Of a stretch of 42,383 nucleotides of DNA, positions 30,729 through 37,990 are shown one piece after another (positions within the stretch are counted from its first letter, which is position 1; each line of letters begins with the position of its first letter). Made by a program: the position numbers and the translations under genes. The notes under the pieces were generated by a model, which saw only the letters and a program-made list of their open reading frames with translations, searched no databases and was not told the origin of the DNA. The stretch is from an uncultured Lachnospiraceae bacterium (GTDB taxonomy: Bacteria > Bacillota > Clostridia > Lachnospirales > Lachnospiraceae), in NCBI GenBank assembly GCA_947567595.1, contig CANOMQ010000036.1:1-42383 (forward strand), in the 5' to 3' direction.

Positions 30729-31163
30729 TTATCTTTTTTTGTACAAAATGATTTCAGGCTCGGCACCATTGCAGCCATATTCACACACAAGCAGATAATC
30801 ATCATCTGCAACAAGCCCGTAGCACCTGTCACTATTTGGTTTCTCAAGCTGATAACCAAGATAGATTTTGGAATTGTCAAGCAGTTTTATGCTTTCCCCG
30901 TTGGGGAGGGGATATTCCAAATTGACATATGCGCCGCATAACGAGCAGAGCGTTGTCACTGGAGGCATATCGGCAATCCCGAGCGCGTTAAACTCCTCAA
31001 TGAGTTGGTTTTTATACGCGGTAAAGCACTTTTCCCCGCCCATTTTAAAGCACTTCGCCGCAACACACTCGCCGCCCAAAGGACGACCGTCTGTTTCGGC
31101 ACAGCCCTTGCAGCCTTCCTTCCACTCGCACGTAGCGCAGTCAATTCCACAGATTGTTTTCAT
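30729..31163 (-). CDS. Cysteine-rich DUF3795-family protein
   Basis: A 144-aa protein. The N-terminus CGIDCATCEWKEGCKGCAETDGRPLGGECVAAKC has eight cysteines within 35 residues, the DUF3795 pattern, probably a zinc or Fe-S site. The second part (CSLCGAYVNLEYPLPNGESIKLLDNSKIYLGYQLE) is beta-rich. Function unknown. ATG 31163 has AGGAGG. Confidence 0.8.
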   Translation of the reverse strand: MKTICGIDCATCEWKEGCKGCAETDGRPLGGECVAAKCFKMGGEKCFTAYKNQLIEEFNALGIADMPPVTTLCSLCGAYVNLEYPLPNGESIKLLDNSKIYLGYQLEKPNSDRCYGLVADDDYLLVCEYGCNGAEPEIILYKKR

Positions 31164-31205
31164 TTGAAAGGTTCCTCCTTCCTGCTTTCATATATTCCAA
31201 ATCAT

Positions 31206-31541
31206 CTACAGCTTCTTTGCCTCAAGTCTCCTTAACAGTTCCTGCTTCATCATATCAGAATTGCATTGCTCGATAAGTGTTCGATACCGCTCAAGCTCTT
31301 CCGGTTTCAAAACACTTTCAATACAGTGTAAAAAAGTCCACTCGATACCGGACATATGGTCTGTTGGGCAGCACCGGATAAGAACCTCCGCCTCTTCCCA
31401 TGTTATCGGTTTTTGTATTAATTGAACCGCCTCAATCCTTTCGTCCCATATCCGAAATGCCTTTTTATCAAGAGGCTTTCCAGCTTCATATCCCTCTGGC
31501 GGTGCACCTAATTTCTGTATTTTCAATACGGATTTCTGCAT
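31206..31541 (-). CDS. Hypothetical protein
   Basis: A 111-aa protein (PPEGYEAGKPLDKKAFRIWDERIEAVQLIQKPITWEEAEVLIRCCPTDHMSGIEWTFLHCIESVL). I do not recognise a family. The style, with short acidic helices and a conserved-looking HMSGIEWTFLHCIES, recalls small immunity proteins. It starts 2 nt after the P-loop gene's stop, with GGAAGGGGGAA upstream, so the two are in one operon. Confidence 0.65.
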   Translation of the reverse strand: MQKSVLKIQKLGAPPEGYEAGKPLDKKAFRIWDERIEAVQLIQKPITWEEAEVLIRCCPTDHMSGIEWTFLHCIESVLKPEELERYRTLIEQCNSDMMKQELLRRLEAKKL

Positions 31542-31543
31542 TT

Positions 31544-32098
31544 TCAGTTCCCCCTTCCAGCTTTTACTTGTTCCAAATCACCTACAACTTCTTCATCAAC
31601 CCGATACTCCTCATCAATGAGAAGATAATTCACCTTGTACTTCCGGCACTGTTCCAGTATTTTGGCATTGTCATTCAGCACAGCCTCCATCGTGCAGTCC
31701 GTATCGTCCAATCTGCTTTCCACAACGTTTGCGTATTTTTTAATATCGCTAAAATGATGTGTAATATAGCTTTCACTCATAACCAAGCAATAATATGTAA
31801 TGTGCTTCAAATACTCCGGTTCAAAATCGTCCGACCATGTAAAAGGAATATAGCACCCCTCGACAATCAGATTTTGCGCATTCTCAATCGCCGTTTTTAT
31901 CATTTCACGCACAATCCGCCATAAATAATCCGTAAGCGCATTCCCATCACTAAGCGGAGTAAGCGACGTGTTCCCACTGCGGATAAGCCCCATCTTTAAA
32001 TGGTCTATAGACAGGTACGGATATTGATACTTTTCAAGTAATTTTTGCGCAAGCGCCGTCTTCCCTGTGTGGGACGCCCCCGTTATCAGAATAATCAT
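31544..32098 (-). CDS. P-loop nucleotide kinase-like protein
   Basis: A 184-aa ATP-binding protein. The Walker A motif is GASHTGKT near the start (MIILITGASHTGKTALAQKL), followed by DHLKMGLIRSG and a Walker B-like LIVEGCYIP. The layout fits small-molecule kinases such as the 2-phosphoglycerate kinase or adenylate-kinase-like groups; the substrate is unknown. AAGGAG precedes ATG 32098. Confidence 0.8.
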   Translation of the reverse strand: MIILITGASHTGKTALAQKLLEKYQYPYLSIDHLKMGLIRSGNTSLTPLSDGNALTDYLWRIVREMIKTAIENAQNLIVEGCYIPFTWSDDFEPEYLKHITYYCLVMSESYITHHFSDIKKYANVVESRLDDTDCTMEAVLNDNAKILEQCRKYKVNYLLIDEEYRVDEEVVGDLEQVKAGRGN

Positions 32099-32173
32099 TT
32101 CATGACTCCTTTGGCTCTACAAAATCCTCCATTCACAACACCGAAATACGTTTACATGACAGGTTGCAGAATA

Positions 32174-32794
32174 TTACTCATACAAAGCCTCCCAAGCTTC
32201 GGAACGCATTGCCTGAAAGCACATTTCAATCTGCTCCCTGTTATTTTTCTCTTCCGCAAGACAAGGCAAGTCGTCAATCCCGAAATAGTCGAACCCCGTC
32301 GTTTCAATATTGGGAACAAACGCGCCGCCAAGCAGCTCGCATTGCAAAAATATTTTACATACCTTATAAGCGTAAATGGGCAGATTATGTTTTTCCCTAT
32401 CCTGAACGGCGATTATCCGTTTCACCTTAACATCAAGCCCCGCCTCTTCCTTTACTTCTTTTACGATATTTTCTGCAACGGAAACATTCACGTCCACCCA
32501 GCCGCCCGGCAATGCCCACGTGCCGTTTGCTTCATGCACGAGCAGTATTTTCCCCTCATGAAAGATAGCCGCCCGTGTATCTATTTTTGGAGTTTGGTAG
32601 CCCACGTCGCTGCAAAATAAATCTTTTACCTTTTCAAACGGCAGCTCTGACTGATAGCTGACCATTTCTGCGGATATTTCCCGGATACGCTCATATCGTT
32701 CCAACTCATACGGGTCTTTACAATAAAATAATCCCGCCTGTGCAAGGCTTTGAAGCTCAACCGCCCATTGCAGCCATTTCTCGTTTTTCTCCAT
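32174..32794 (-). CDS. NUDIX hydrolase with N-terminal helical domain
   Basis: A 206-aa NUDIX protein. The first ~65 residues (WAVELQSLAQAGLFYCKDPYELERYERIREISAEM) are a helical domain typical of ADP-ribose pyrophosphatase-like members. The NUDIX box reads GGWVDVNVSVAENIVKEVKEEAGL: the metal-binding KEVKEEAG half is intact, whereas the first Glu of the classical box is Val, as in the GGWxDVN variants of this group. It probably hydrolyses a nucleoside diphosphate derivative. It follows the SMI1-like gene by 17 nt in the same direction. Confidence 0.9.
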   Translation of the reverse strand: MEKNEKWLQWAVELQSLAQAGLFYCKDPYELERYERIREISAEMVSYQSELPFEKVKDLFCSDVGYQTPKIDTRAAIFHEGKILLVHEANGTWALPGGWVDVNVSVAENIVKEVKEEAGLDVKVKRIIAVQDREKHNLPIYAYKVCKIFLQCELLGGAFVPNIETTGFDYFGIDDLPCLAEEKNNREQIEMCFQAMRSEAWEALYE

Positions 32795-32811
32795 AGCAAT
32801 CCCTCATTCCT

Positions 32812-33423
32812 TTAATCCCACTCCTCAACCGTCTCGTCCGTGATAAATTCATACTCATTTTCCATCAGCATTTGTAAATACGCGTCAAAGCTCTCCGCTA
32901 TCACAATCAGTTCGTCCGGGTCATGCAGAAAGCGCACAATCTGCCCCTTTTTGCCTTTTTCCGAGGGTGAAAAGTCAATGAAAAGCTGTGACGTCCCGCC
33001 GTTGTTCATGCAGTCGGAAAAGTGCAGCCAGCACAGGCTGTCAATGTCGTCGATAATGCCCTCGTCTACCGGAACATCGTCAAAATCGCGGTCAATCAGA
33101 TAGTCGCCCCACGACTGGAATTTGTCCTTGTTCTTAATCATCTGCTGCGCGGACAATAGGTAGTAGGGGTATTCCTCCACGTCAGAGCCTAAGAAATAAA
33201 ACGCAACCTTTTCGCCGCCGTATTCCCGCCAGTAAGTGCCGTCCACAAGCTCCAGCAATTGCAGCAGGCTTTCCGGAATGTCGGGATAAAGTGCCTGCAA
33301 TTTTTCCATATCCTCCTTACTTGCGCCGTGCATGACGTTTTCAAAATCGTCCCATTGCTCTTTTCCGCCGACTTCGTAGTACGCCTTTTTTAGTCCGTCT
33401 ACATATTTTTCTGCAATATTCAT
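32812..33423 (-). CDS. SMI1/KNR4 (SUKH) family putative immunity protein
   Basis: An acidic 203-aa protein. KLQALYPDIPESLLQLLELVDGTYW is the classical start of a SMI1/KNR4 domain, followed by LGSDVEEYPYYLLSAQQMI and CWLHFSDCMNNGGTSQLFIDFSPSEKGKKGQIVRFLHDPDELIVIAESFDAYLQMLM, the conserved middle and end. Such proteins are known as immunity factors against polymorphic toxins, but a stand-alone role is possible. ATG 33423 has GGAGGGA. Two such genes in a row suggest a cluster of immunity genes without a toxin. Confidence 0.85.
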   Translation of the reverse strand: MNIAEKYVDGLKKAYYEVGGKEQWDDFENVMHGASKEDMEKLQALYPDIPESLLQLLELVDGTYWREYGGEKVAFYFLGSDVEEYPYYLLSAQQMIKNKDKFQSWGDYLIDRDFDDVPVDEGIIDDIDSLCWLHFSDCMNNGGTSQLFIDFSPSEKGKKGQIVRFLHDPDELIVIAESFDAYLQMLMENEYEFITDETVEEWD

Positions 33424-33474
33424 TGAAAGTCCCTCCGTTGTTTTTTGATTTTCGTTATTGGTTTTCCCGCAGTG

Positions 33475-33963
33475 TCAAGCTGTTGCAAATAGCAATTTAC
33501 CGCTTACAATTTTTTCCATAAAATCCGAAAAGGAACCCGCCACAACCTCACATTCCTCAAATTCCGGCTCTGCTCCCCGCACAACAGAACCATCGTTCAT
33601 GGAAATGGCGTAATAAGAATAACCACCTTTTACGGACTGGATAATGGGAAGGTGGTTGTCCCAAAATGCTTGGATTTTACGCTCCCACTCGCTGTCCCCT
33701 TTTGCGCTTTCAAGGCTGAGCGTTTCCCATTCATTCCATTGGAACGCGCCTTCCTGCTGTGCTTCAAAGTCGACCGCGCACAAAAACCAAACGGTTTCCT
33801 CCGCGTTCATCATGCACTGCACGGTTTCGGCAAATTCCAGCCATTGCGTGGGGATATTTTTGTACCGAGTCGTGATTTCTTTTGGGAGTGTGTTGCTTTG
33901 GTTCTCGTAAAGTGCGACAGTCCAGCCGTTTTTTCTCATATGGTTTATAAATGCATTAATCAA
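33475..33963 (-). CDS. SMI1/KNR4-like protein
   Basis: A 162-aa protein with a SMI1/KNR4-type core: LPKEITTRYKNIPTQWLEFAETVQCMMNAEETVWFLCAVDFEAQQ, and SYYAISMNDGSVVRGAEPEFEECEVVAGSFSDFMEKIVSGKL at the end. It starts with TTG 33963 behind GGAGG at 9 nt; no ATG is suitable. It is transcribed toward the second SMI1-like gene 51 nt away. Confidence 0.75.
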   Translation of the reverse strand: MINAFINHMRKNGWTVALYENQSNTLPKEITTRYKNIPTQWLEFAETVQCMMNAEETVWFLCAVDFEAQQEGAFQWNEWETLSLESAKGDSEWERKIQAFWDNHLPIIQSVKGGYSYYAISMNDGSVVRGAEPEFEECEVVAGSFSDFMEKIVSGKLLFATA

Positions 33964-33984
33964 TTTTTGCTACCTCCATATCAT

Positions 33985-34036
33985 TTTATTCCTGCAAACA
34001 ATACGTTAAGTGGCTGTTTACAGACTTTTGTCTTTT
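33985..34036 (+). repeat. Dispersed repeat family 1, copy D
   Basis: TTTATTCCTGCAAACAATAC, GTTAAGTGGCTGTTTACAG and ACTTTTGTCTTTTG align with copies A-C. It lies just upstream of the SMI1-like gene on the opposite strand. Confidence 0.7.
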
Positions 34037-34181
34037 GTCGTGCCGCCGTCAGCAGCACGGTTTTTGCACTATGCCGTTCAAGGGGTTGGTGTGAAAAAAT
34101 AAATTTTTCACAAACGAACTTGTTCGCTTTGCAAATATTGTGCTAACTCCCAAATTCGCGGGCTGTTGGCAGCATGGAGGA

Positions 34182-34505
34182 TTAAAACGATATTTGGCAG
34201 ATAAGTACCAAAACCGCCTCAACCAAAAGCCGCACGATATGGTGCTGGATATGTACATTGCCCTGAAAAATCCCGTTCAAAAGCGCGCCGACGGAAATCG
34301 CCGCCATTCCGGCAATCAAAACTGCTATCTGCTTTTTTCGCCAAATTATGCCGCGTAGCACAAACGCCAAAATGAAAACGCACCCAAGAGCAATTATAAA
34401 ATTCGATATGCGGAATGCCTTTTCGTGGAACACCGCAAACAGCATGAGGCAGGCATACAGGGTAGAAAGTATTGCTCCGATAAGCTTGAGGACGCGATTT
34501 TTCAT
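34182..34505 (-). CDS. Small membrane protein
   Basis: A 107-aa hydrophobic protein with three or four transmembrane segments (LKLIGAILSTLYACLMLFAVF, FIIALGCVFILAFVLRGIIW, IAVLIAGMAAISVGALL, and a C-terminal LLVEAVLVLICQI). No recognised family or motif. ATG 34505 follows AAAAAAGGAG. It is divergent from the MarR-GNAT gene. Confidence 0.65.
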   Translation of the reverse strand: MKNRVLKLIGAILSTLYACLMLFAVFHEKAFRISNFIIALGCVFILAFVLRGIIWRKKQIAVLIAGMAAISVGALLNGIFQGNVHIQHHIVRLLVEAVLVLICQISF

Positions 34506-34678
34506 AAGTATGGCTCCTTTTTTGTAAACTTTTCTTTATTTTAACGGTTTCCCGTAGGTTCGTCAATATTTGCAGTCAGAACAGCGTGCAAAATTCTGGG
34601 CTGCTATGCATTCTCACGAACTTTGCAGCAAGTGAAAAGTTCTAGGCTAAACTGTTACCAAAATTCTCGCCGAACCGC

Positions 34679-34735
34679 ATGAGTTGACTTTATCAACACA
34701 ATACGCTACAATATAAGTTGATAAAGTCAACTCAT
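34679..34735 (+). promoter_or_regulatory. MarR promoter with two 19-bp operator arms
   Basis: ATGAGTTGACTTTATCAAC (34679-34697) and its exact inverse (34717-34735) flank a 19-nt spacer. The first arm contains the -35 TTGACT (34684-34689); TACAAT (34707-34712) is the -10, 17 nt later; the second arm covers the transcription start. Each arm is itself a partial palindrome (GTTGA...TCAAC). This looks like autorepression by the MarR domain encoded downstream. Confidence 0.85.
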
Positions 34736-34752
34736 ACAGAGGAGGAAAAACA

Positions 34753-35670
34753 TTGAATAACGATTTTATAAAAAGAGTACGACACTTCAACCGCTATTAC
34801 ACCATATGGTTAGAGGTAATGAACAAAGGCTATCTAGGCACAAGCTTTTCATGGACGGAATCGAGGGTGCTGTTTGAAATCTATAAGAACCGTGGTATCA
34901 ATGCCACGCAATTGTGTGAACACCTGAACATGGACAAAAGCTATGTAAGCAGAATACTTGCAAAGCTTGAGAAAAGCGGTTTTATAACAAGAAAGCGCAT
35001 TTCAGGGAGTAAAGGAATTAAGCAATTATATCTGACAAATGCAGGAAATAAGGAAGCTAGGCAGATTGACCAAAACGGTGATGAACAGATTGCGGAGAAG
35101 TTAAAAAATCTGAATACGGAGGATTGTAACAGGTTGTGCGAGGCAATGTCTTTGATTGAAACACTGCTGCGCAAAAATGAGGAAAGCGGAGCGGTAACGC
35201 TCGTTTTGGCATACCAGCACACGCAGGAAATCGCCGCACTATTTTCGGAATATACAACAATGTTAATTGCGCATGACTCTTCGTTTCAAGATTACCTTGC
35301 GCTTCAGCATTATGAGGAAGAAATAAAGCATTTGGAGGAAAAATACGGAGCGCCCTTTGGCAGGCTGTATTTGGCTTATTGCAACGGCGAACCCGCAGGC
35401 TGTATCGGGCTGAAAAAAATAGACGAAAAGAACTGCGAAATGAAACGCCTTTATGTAAGACCACAATTTCGGGAGCGCAAAATCGGAAAGTTACTGGTGC
35501 AGAAAATCATCGCTGACGCAAAAGAAATTGGTTATTCCCATATGCTGTTAGACACGCTTCCTTTTTTGGAAAAGGCGATTTATCTATATCAGTCATTCGG
35601 GTTTTACGAAACAGACTGCTACAACAATAGCCCGATGAACACATCTATTTATATGAGGCTGGATTTGTGA
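34753..35670 (+). CDS. MarR-GNAT fusion: regulator with acetyltransferase domain
   Basis: A 305-aa two-domain protein. Residues 1 to about 145 are a MarR winged helix (FSWTESRVLFEIYKNRGINATQLCEHLNMDKSYVSRILAKLEKSGFITRKRI). Residues ~150-305 are a GNAT domain with RLYVRPQFRERKIGKLLVQKIIADAKEIGYSHMLLDTL, including the acetyl-CoA loop RxxxIG. This fusion is a recognised architecture in Firmicutes; it may link sensing and acetylation of a small molecule such as an antibiotic. It starts with TTG 34753 behind GAGGAGG. The operator arrangement upstream suggests self-control. Confidence 0.92.
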   Translation: MNNDFIKRVRHFNRYYTIWLEVMNKGYLGTSFSWTESRVLFEIYKNRGINATQLCEHLNMDKSYVSRILAKLEKSGFITRKRISGSKGIKQLYLTNAGNKEARQIDQNGDEQIAEKLKNLNTEDCNRLCEAMSLIETLLRKNEESGAVTLVLAYQHTQEIAALFSEYTTMLIAHDSSFQDYLALQHYEEEIKHLEEKYGAPFGRLYLAYCNGEPAGCIGLKKIDEKNCEMKRLYVRPQFRERKIGKLLVQKIIADAKEIGYSHMLLDTLPFLEKAIYLYQSFGFYETDCYNNSPMNTSIYMRLDL

Positions 35671-35687
35671 TTTGTCCAGCCAAAACA

Positions 35688-35724
35688 GTCAACGGCAGGG
35701 CGAACATGTTTCCCCGCCGTTGGC
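35688..35724. other. Hairpin at convergent gene ends
   Basis: CAACGGC-A-GGG pairs with CCC-C-GCCGTTG right after the MarR-GNAT stop and within the last codons of the convergent lipoprotein gene. No T run follows, so it may protect 3' ends rather than terminate. Confidence 0.45.
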
Positions 35725-36924
35725 TGCAAAATTCTCATATGGAATGACAAACAGATAATCCCCCGCCGCTCCGCAATCAATGTCGTACCTCTCATAATGA
35801 ATACCTATTCCATCAGAACATACGAAAAAATGTGTTGGGTCATATAGGTTTGTCAAAAAGTCTCTTCTGTCTAAATAAAAGGTTTCTCTCCCAATTGCCT
35901 CCATGTACTTATACGCGGAACTGGTCAGCATTATGATGCATTCCTGTTCGGGCATTCCGAGAATATCCTCCAGCGAAAGTACCTCATCGCTAGTCCGGTC
36001 AAAAGTAACTGGCGACTGCGCAGTCCAGACCCGTATAACATAGTGCGGAACAGCGCCCTCACCGCATAGATATTCTGATGCCTGCAAGGCTTTTTTGCCC
36101 TGATACTCCGCGATACGCAAGTCGTAGAACCCGCGCACATTTCGACCAACCGTTTGGGGTGTGGCGGGTGGTTCTTTCCCGTCCATGTTTTCTGCGTGGA
36201 AGGAAATCTGCTCGTCAAAATAGGGGCAGTATGCGCTATAGCTGTTTTGCTCCGGATTTTGTATGATTTCGACCGCAAATCCGTCATCTTCCGCCATGTC
36301 GGACGGGAGGCGCATTTGCTCAATGGCATGATTTTTGTACTTAAAAATTGCCTTGTACATATCCCCTGTCGCACCGACGCCGGTTCCCTGTGCGCAGAAT
36401 ACAATTTCCGTATGCGTGTCATTGTCAATGTCCTCCCAAAACAGCCAGCAGTCCCCACGGTAAGGGCACCACTCGTCGCAGAACACGTAGGGGGTATCCT
36501 CGTTGAGATAGAACCAAAGCGCGCCGGAGCCGTAATCTTGCGGGTGCTGCGCGTCTGCCACCCTGATTAACATATCGGTCTGACCGTTGCTGTCTATGTC
36601 GGCAATGCAAAGCTCCGTGAGTGCCAAAGCACCATTCCGGAAACAGTTGTCGGTGCATAAAGCCTGCCAGCAGGTATCAATGGTCAAGGTGTCAATGTCC
36701 TGCGCCTGTGCCTTTTTGTAGAAGCCTTTTTTGTTCTTCTTTTGCTGCTCCATGCGGGTGGGGGCGGTTTCTTTTTTGGCGGTTTGAGGTGGCTGTGTGT
36801 ATGGCGGGAGCGGGGGTGAGAGTGGTTCCTCTTTTGATATGATAACTTGCGTTACTTTATTGTCGCTGTCTTTTTCAATATCTGCCGTACTTTGGCATGA
36901 TGTGAATGTCAGTGTAAATGCCAT
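35689..36924 (-). CDS. Calcium-loop lipoprotein with truncated signal peptide
   Basis: A 411-aa exported-type protein. EF-hand-like acidic loops (ADIDSNGQTDM and EDIDNDTHTEIV) indicate an FG-GAP/VCBS-like repeat domain; a Pro/Lys-rich linker (EEPLSPPLPPYTQPPQTAKKETAP) comes before it. The first residues are MAFTLTFTSCQS: the Cys fits a lipobox, but only nine residues precede it and none is basic, so the normal signal peptide start is missing. The frame has a stop six bases upstream of ATG 36924 and no ribosome site. An inverted repeat sits exactly here. The 5' end was probably cut off by insertion of the neighbouring segment. Confidence 0.6.
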   Translation of the reverse strand: MAFTLTFTSCQSTADIEKDSDNKVTQVIISKEEPLSPPLPPYTQPPQTAKKETAPTRMEQQKKNKKGFYKKAQAQDIDTLTIDTCWQALCTDNCFRNGALALTELCIADIDSNGQTDMLIRVADAQHPQDYGSGALWFYLNEDTPYVFCDEWCPYRGDCWLFWEDIDNDTHTEIVFCAQGTGVGATGDMYKAIFKYKNHAIEQMRLPSDMAEDDGFAVEIIQNPEQNSYSAYCPYFDEQISFHAENMDGKEPPATPQTVGRNVRGFYDLRIAEYQGKKALQASEYLCGEGAVPHYVIRVWTAQSPVTFDRTSDEVLSLEDILGMPEQECIIMLTSSAYKYMEAIGRETFYLDRRDFLTNLYDPTHFFVCSDGIGIHYERYDIDCGAAGDYLFVIPYENFAANGGETCSPCR

Positions 36925-36929
36925 GCATT

Positions 36930-36943
36930 ACTGGAATTTGTAC
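36930..36943 (+). repeat. Left arm of a 14-bp inverted repeat
   Basis: ACTGGAATTTGTAC, matched exactly in inverse at 37345-37358. Together the arms bracket the DUF4180 gene. This arm abuts the start codon of the truncated lipoprotein gene. Confidence 0.75.
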
Positions 36944-36950
36944 GATATTG

Positions 36951-37319
36951 TTATTGTGTTTCTGTCAACTTCTGAATTGCTTCTTCTTTGGTTGACACAA
37001 AGAAGAAGTCATTGCCATTATTGGACTCATAAATAAAATCTTTTAATGGTTTGCTTGTATACTGTGAGTAATTCCCGTAAATGGCAATTCTGACATGATA
37101 ATTGATAAACTTTTGAAGTATTTCTCCTGCCATGCCGCTGCTAAGGATAAAAAATTCCTCACATACTGCTGATTTACTGATTACTATATTTGTTGTACCT
37201 GTTTCATACTTAACAGTCATAGCCAAATCTAAAGCAGATTGCGTGTCAACAATCAGCTTTTCTTCACTGGAAATAACTGCAATATCTGTTCCGCTGTCTT
37301 TCAAGTGTTCAATATTCAT
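36951..37319 (-). CDS. DUF4180-family protein
   Basis: A 122-aa protein with the DUF4180 pattern: DIAVISSEEKLIVDTQSALDLAMTVKYETGTTNIVISKSAV, then CEEFFILSSGMAGEILQKFINYHVRIAIYGNYSQYTSKPLKDFIYESNNGNDFFFVSTKEEAIQKL. The family is thought to be STAS-like in shape; its function is unknown. ATG 37319 has AGGAGG. The gene is completely enclosed by the inverted repeats at 36930-36943 and 37345-37358, so it could move or flip as a unit. Confidence 0.85.
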   Translation of the reverse strand: MNIEHLKDSGTDIAVISSEEKLIVDTQSALDLAMTVKYETGTTNIVISKSAVCEEFFILSSGMAGEILQKFINYHVRIAIYGNYSQYTSKPLKDFIYESNNGNDFFFVSTKEEAIQKLTETQ

Positions 37320-37344
37320 AATATCCTCCTAACCTCATTTGCAG

Positions 37345-37358
37345 TACAAATTCCAGTT
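37345..37358 (-). repeat. Right arm of the 14-bp inverted repeat
   Basis: GTACAAATTCCAGT on the plus strand, the exact inverse of 36930-36943. Flanking bases also show weak similarity (TTAACTGG against TTACTGG), so the repeat may be a little longer and imperfect. It lies between the DUF4180 ribosome site and the upstream intergenic region. Confidence 0.75.
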
Positions 37359-37862
37359 AAGGCAATATTCTACTTGTAAAACAATAAATCGTCAAGCGGC
37401 ACATAGTTTAACACACGCAATAGCTTGACTTATAATGACACATCATGCGTTTTTGACTTCTCCTTTCTCTGTTCTGTCGGCGGTATTGTCTGCTCTATAC
37501 CCCACCCATGCGAAACATTCATACACCTTTCATACACCAGAACTGTCCCAATAGAGCGGTAATGCCTGTTTTGACACACTTTTTAAAACATATATCATTT
37601 ACCCCCCTTTACTTTTCAGAGCACATTTAAAAGCATACCTTATAAAAATAAAATGTCAGAGCATTTTCCATATATGCAAAAGATACATTGGAATGAAAGT
37701 TGAAACATTTGAAACATTGAAACATTTGAAACAGGCAGTCAACCGTCATCAATTCAGCTGTAACTTTTATAACCACAACGGACATATATAAATCCTTTTT
37801 GTCTTACTTTATCCCGATTTGTCAGCCTGTGCCAAAAGTTGAGCCAAAAGTTGAGCCTGTAC
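37359..37862. other. Intergenic region with short tandem repeats
   Basis: About 500 nt without a credible gene. It contains an exact 16-bp tandem repeat (TGAAACATTTGAAACA at 37701-37716 and 37718-37733) and an exact 12-bp one (GCCAAAAGTTGA at 37831-37842 and 37843-37854). The second lies just upstream of the queT promoter. TTGACT-type boxes occur at 37433 but with no clear gene to serve. Confidence 0.5.
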
Positions 37863-37890
37863 TTGACTTTTCCCAAAATCACTGTATAAT
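37863..37890 (+). promoter_or_regulatory. Promoter of queT
   Basis: TTGACT (-35, 37863-37868), 16-nt spacer, TATAAT (-10, 37885-37890). A hairpin with arms TTGGAAAA/TTTTTCCAA (within 37893-37932) would form at the very 5' end of the transcript. Confidence 0.75.
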
Positions 37891-37937
37891 AAAATGTTGG
37901 AAAAGCCCATAAAATCAAGGTTTTTCCAACATTACAA

Positions 37938-37980
37938 CGTGAGTTCGAGACCTTCCTCACGAAAAACAAAACTAAAGGAG
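37938..37980 (+). promoter_or_regulatory. preQ1-I riboswitch
   Basis: P1 stem CGTGAG (37938-37943)/CTCACG (37956-37961) encloses a 12-nt loop TTCGAGACCTTC, followed by an A-rich strand and AACTAAAGGAG. The size, the G-TTC loop start, the A-rich tail that folds back on the loop and the AACTAA-AGGAG end agree with the preQ1-I class, and the downstream gene is queT. Binding of preQ1 would draw AACTAAAGG into the pseudoknot and hide the ribosome site, lowering uptake when preQ1 is plentiful. Loop bases deviate from the common form, so a covariance search is needed to confirm. Confidence 0.7.
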
Positions 37981-37990
37981 AGAACTGAAT

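Noticed and set aside
33652-34146. 164-aa open frame on the plus strand.
   Set aside because: Shadow of the SMI1-like gene on the other strand, extended by a dispersed repeat.
37701-37854. CRISPR-like array.
   Set aside because: The short tandem repeats are only 12-16 bp, adjoin with no spacers and occur twice each.
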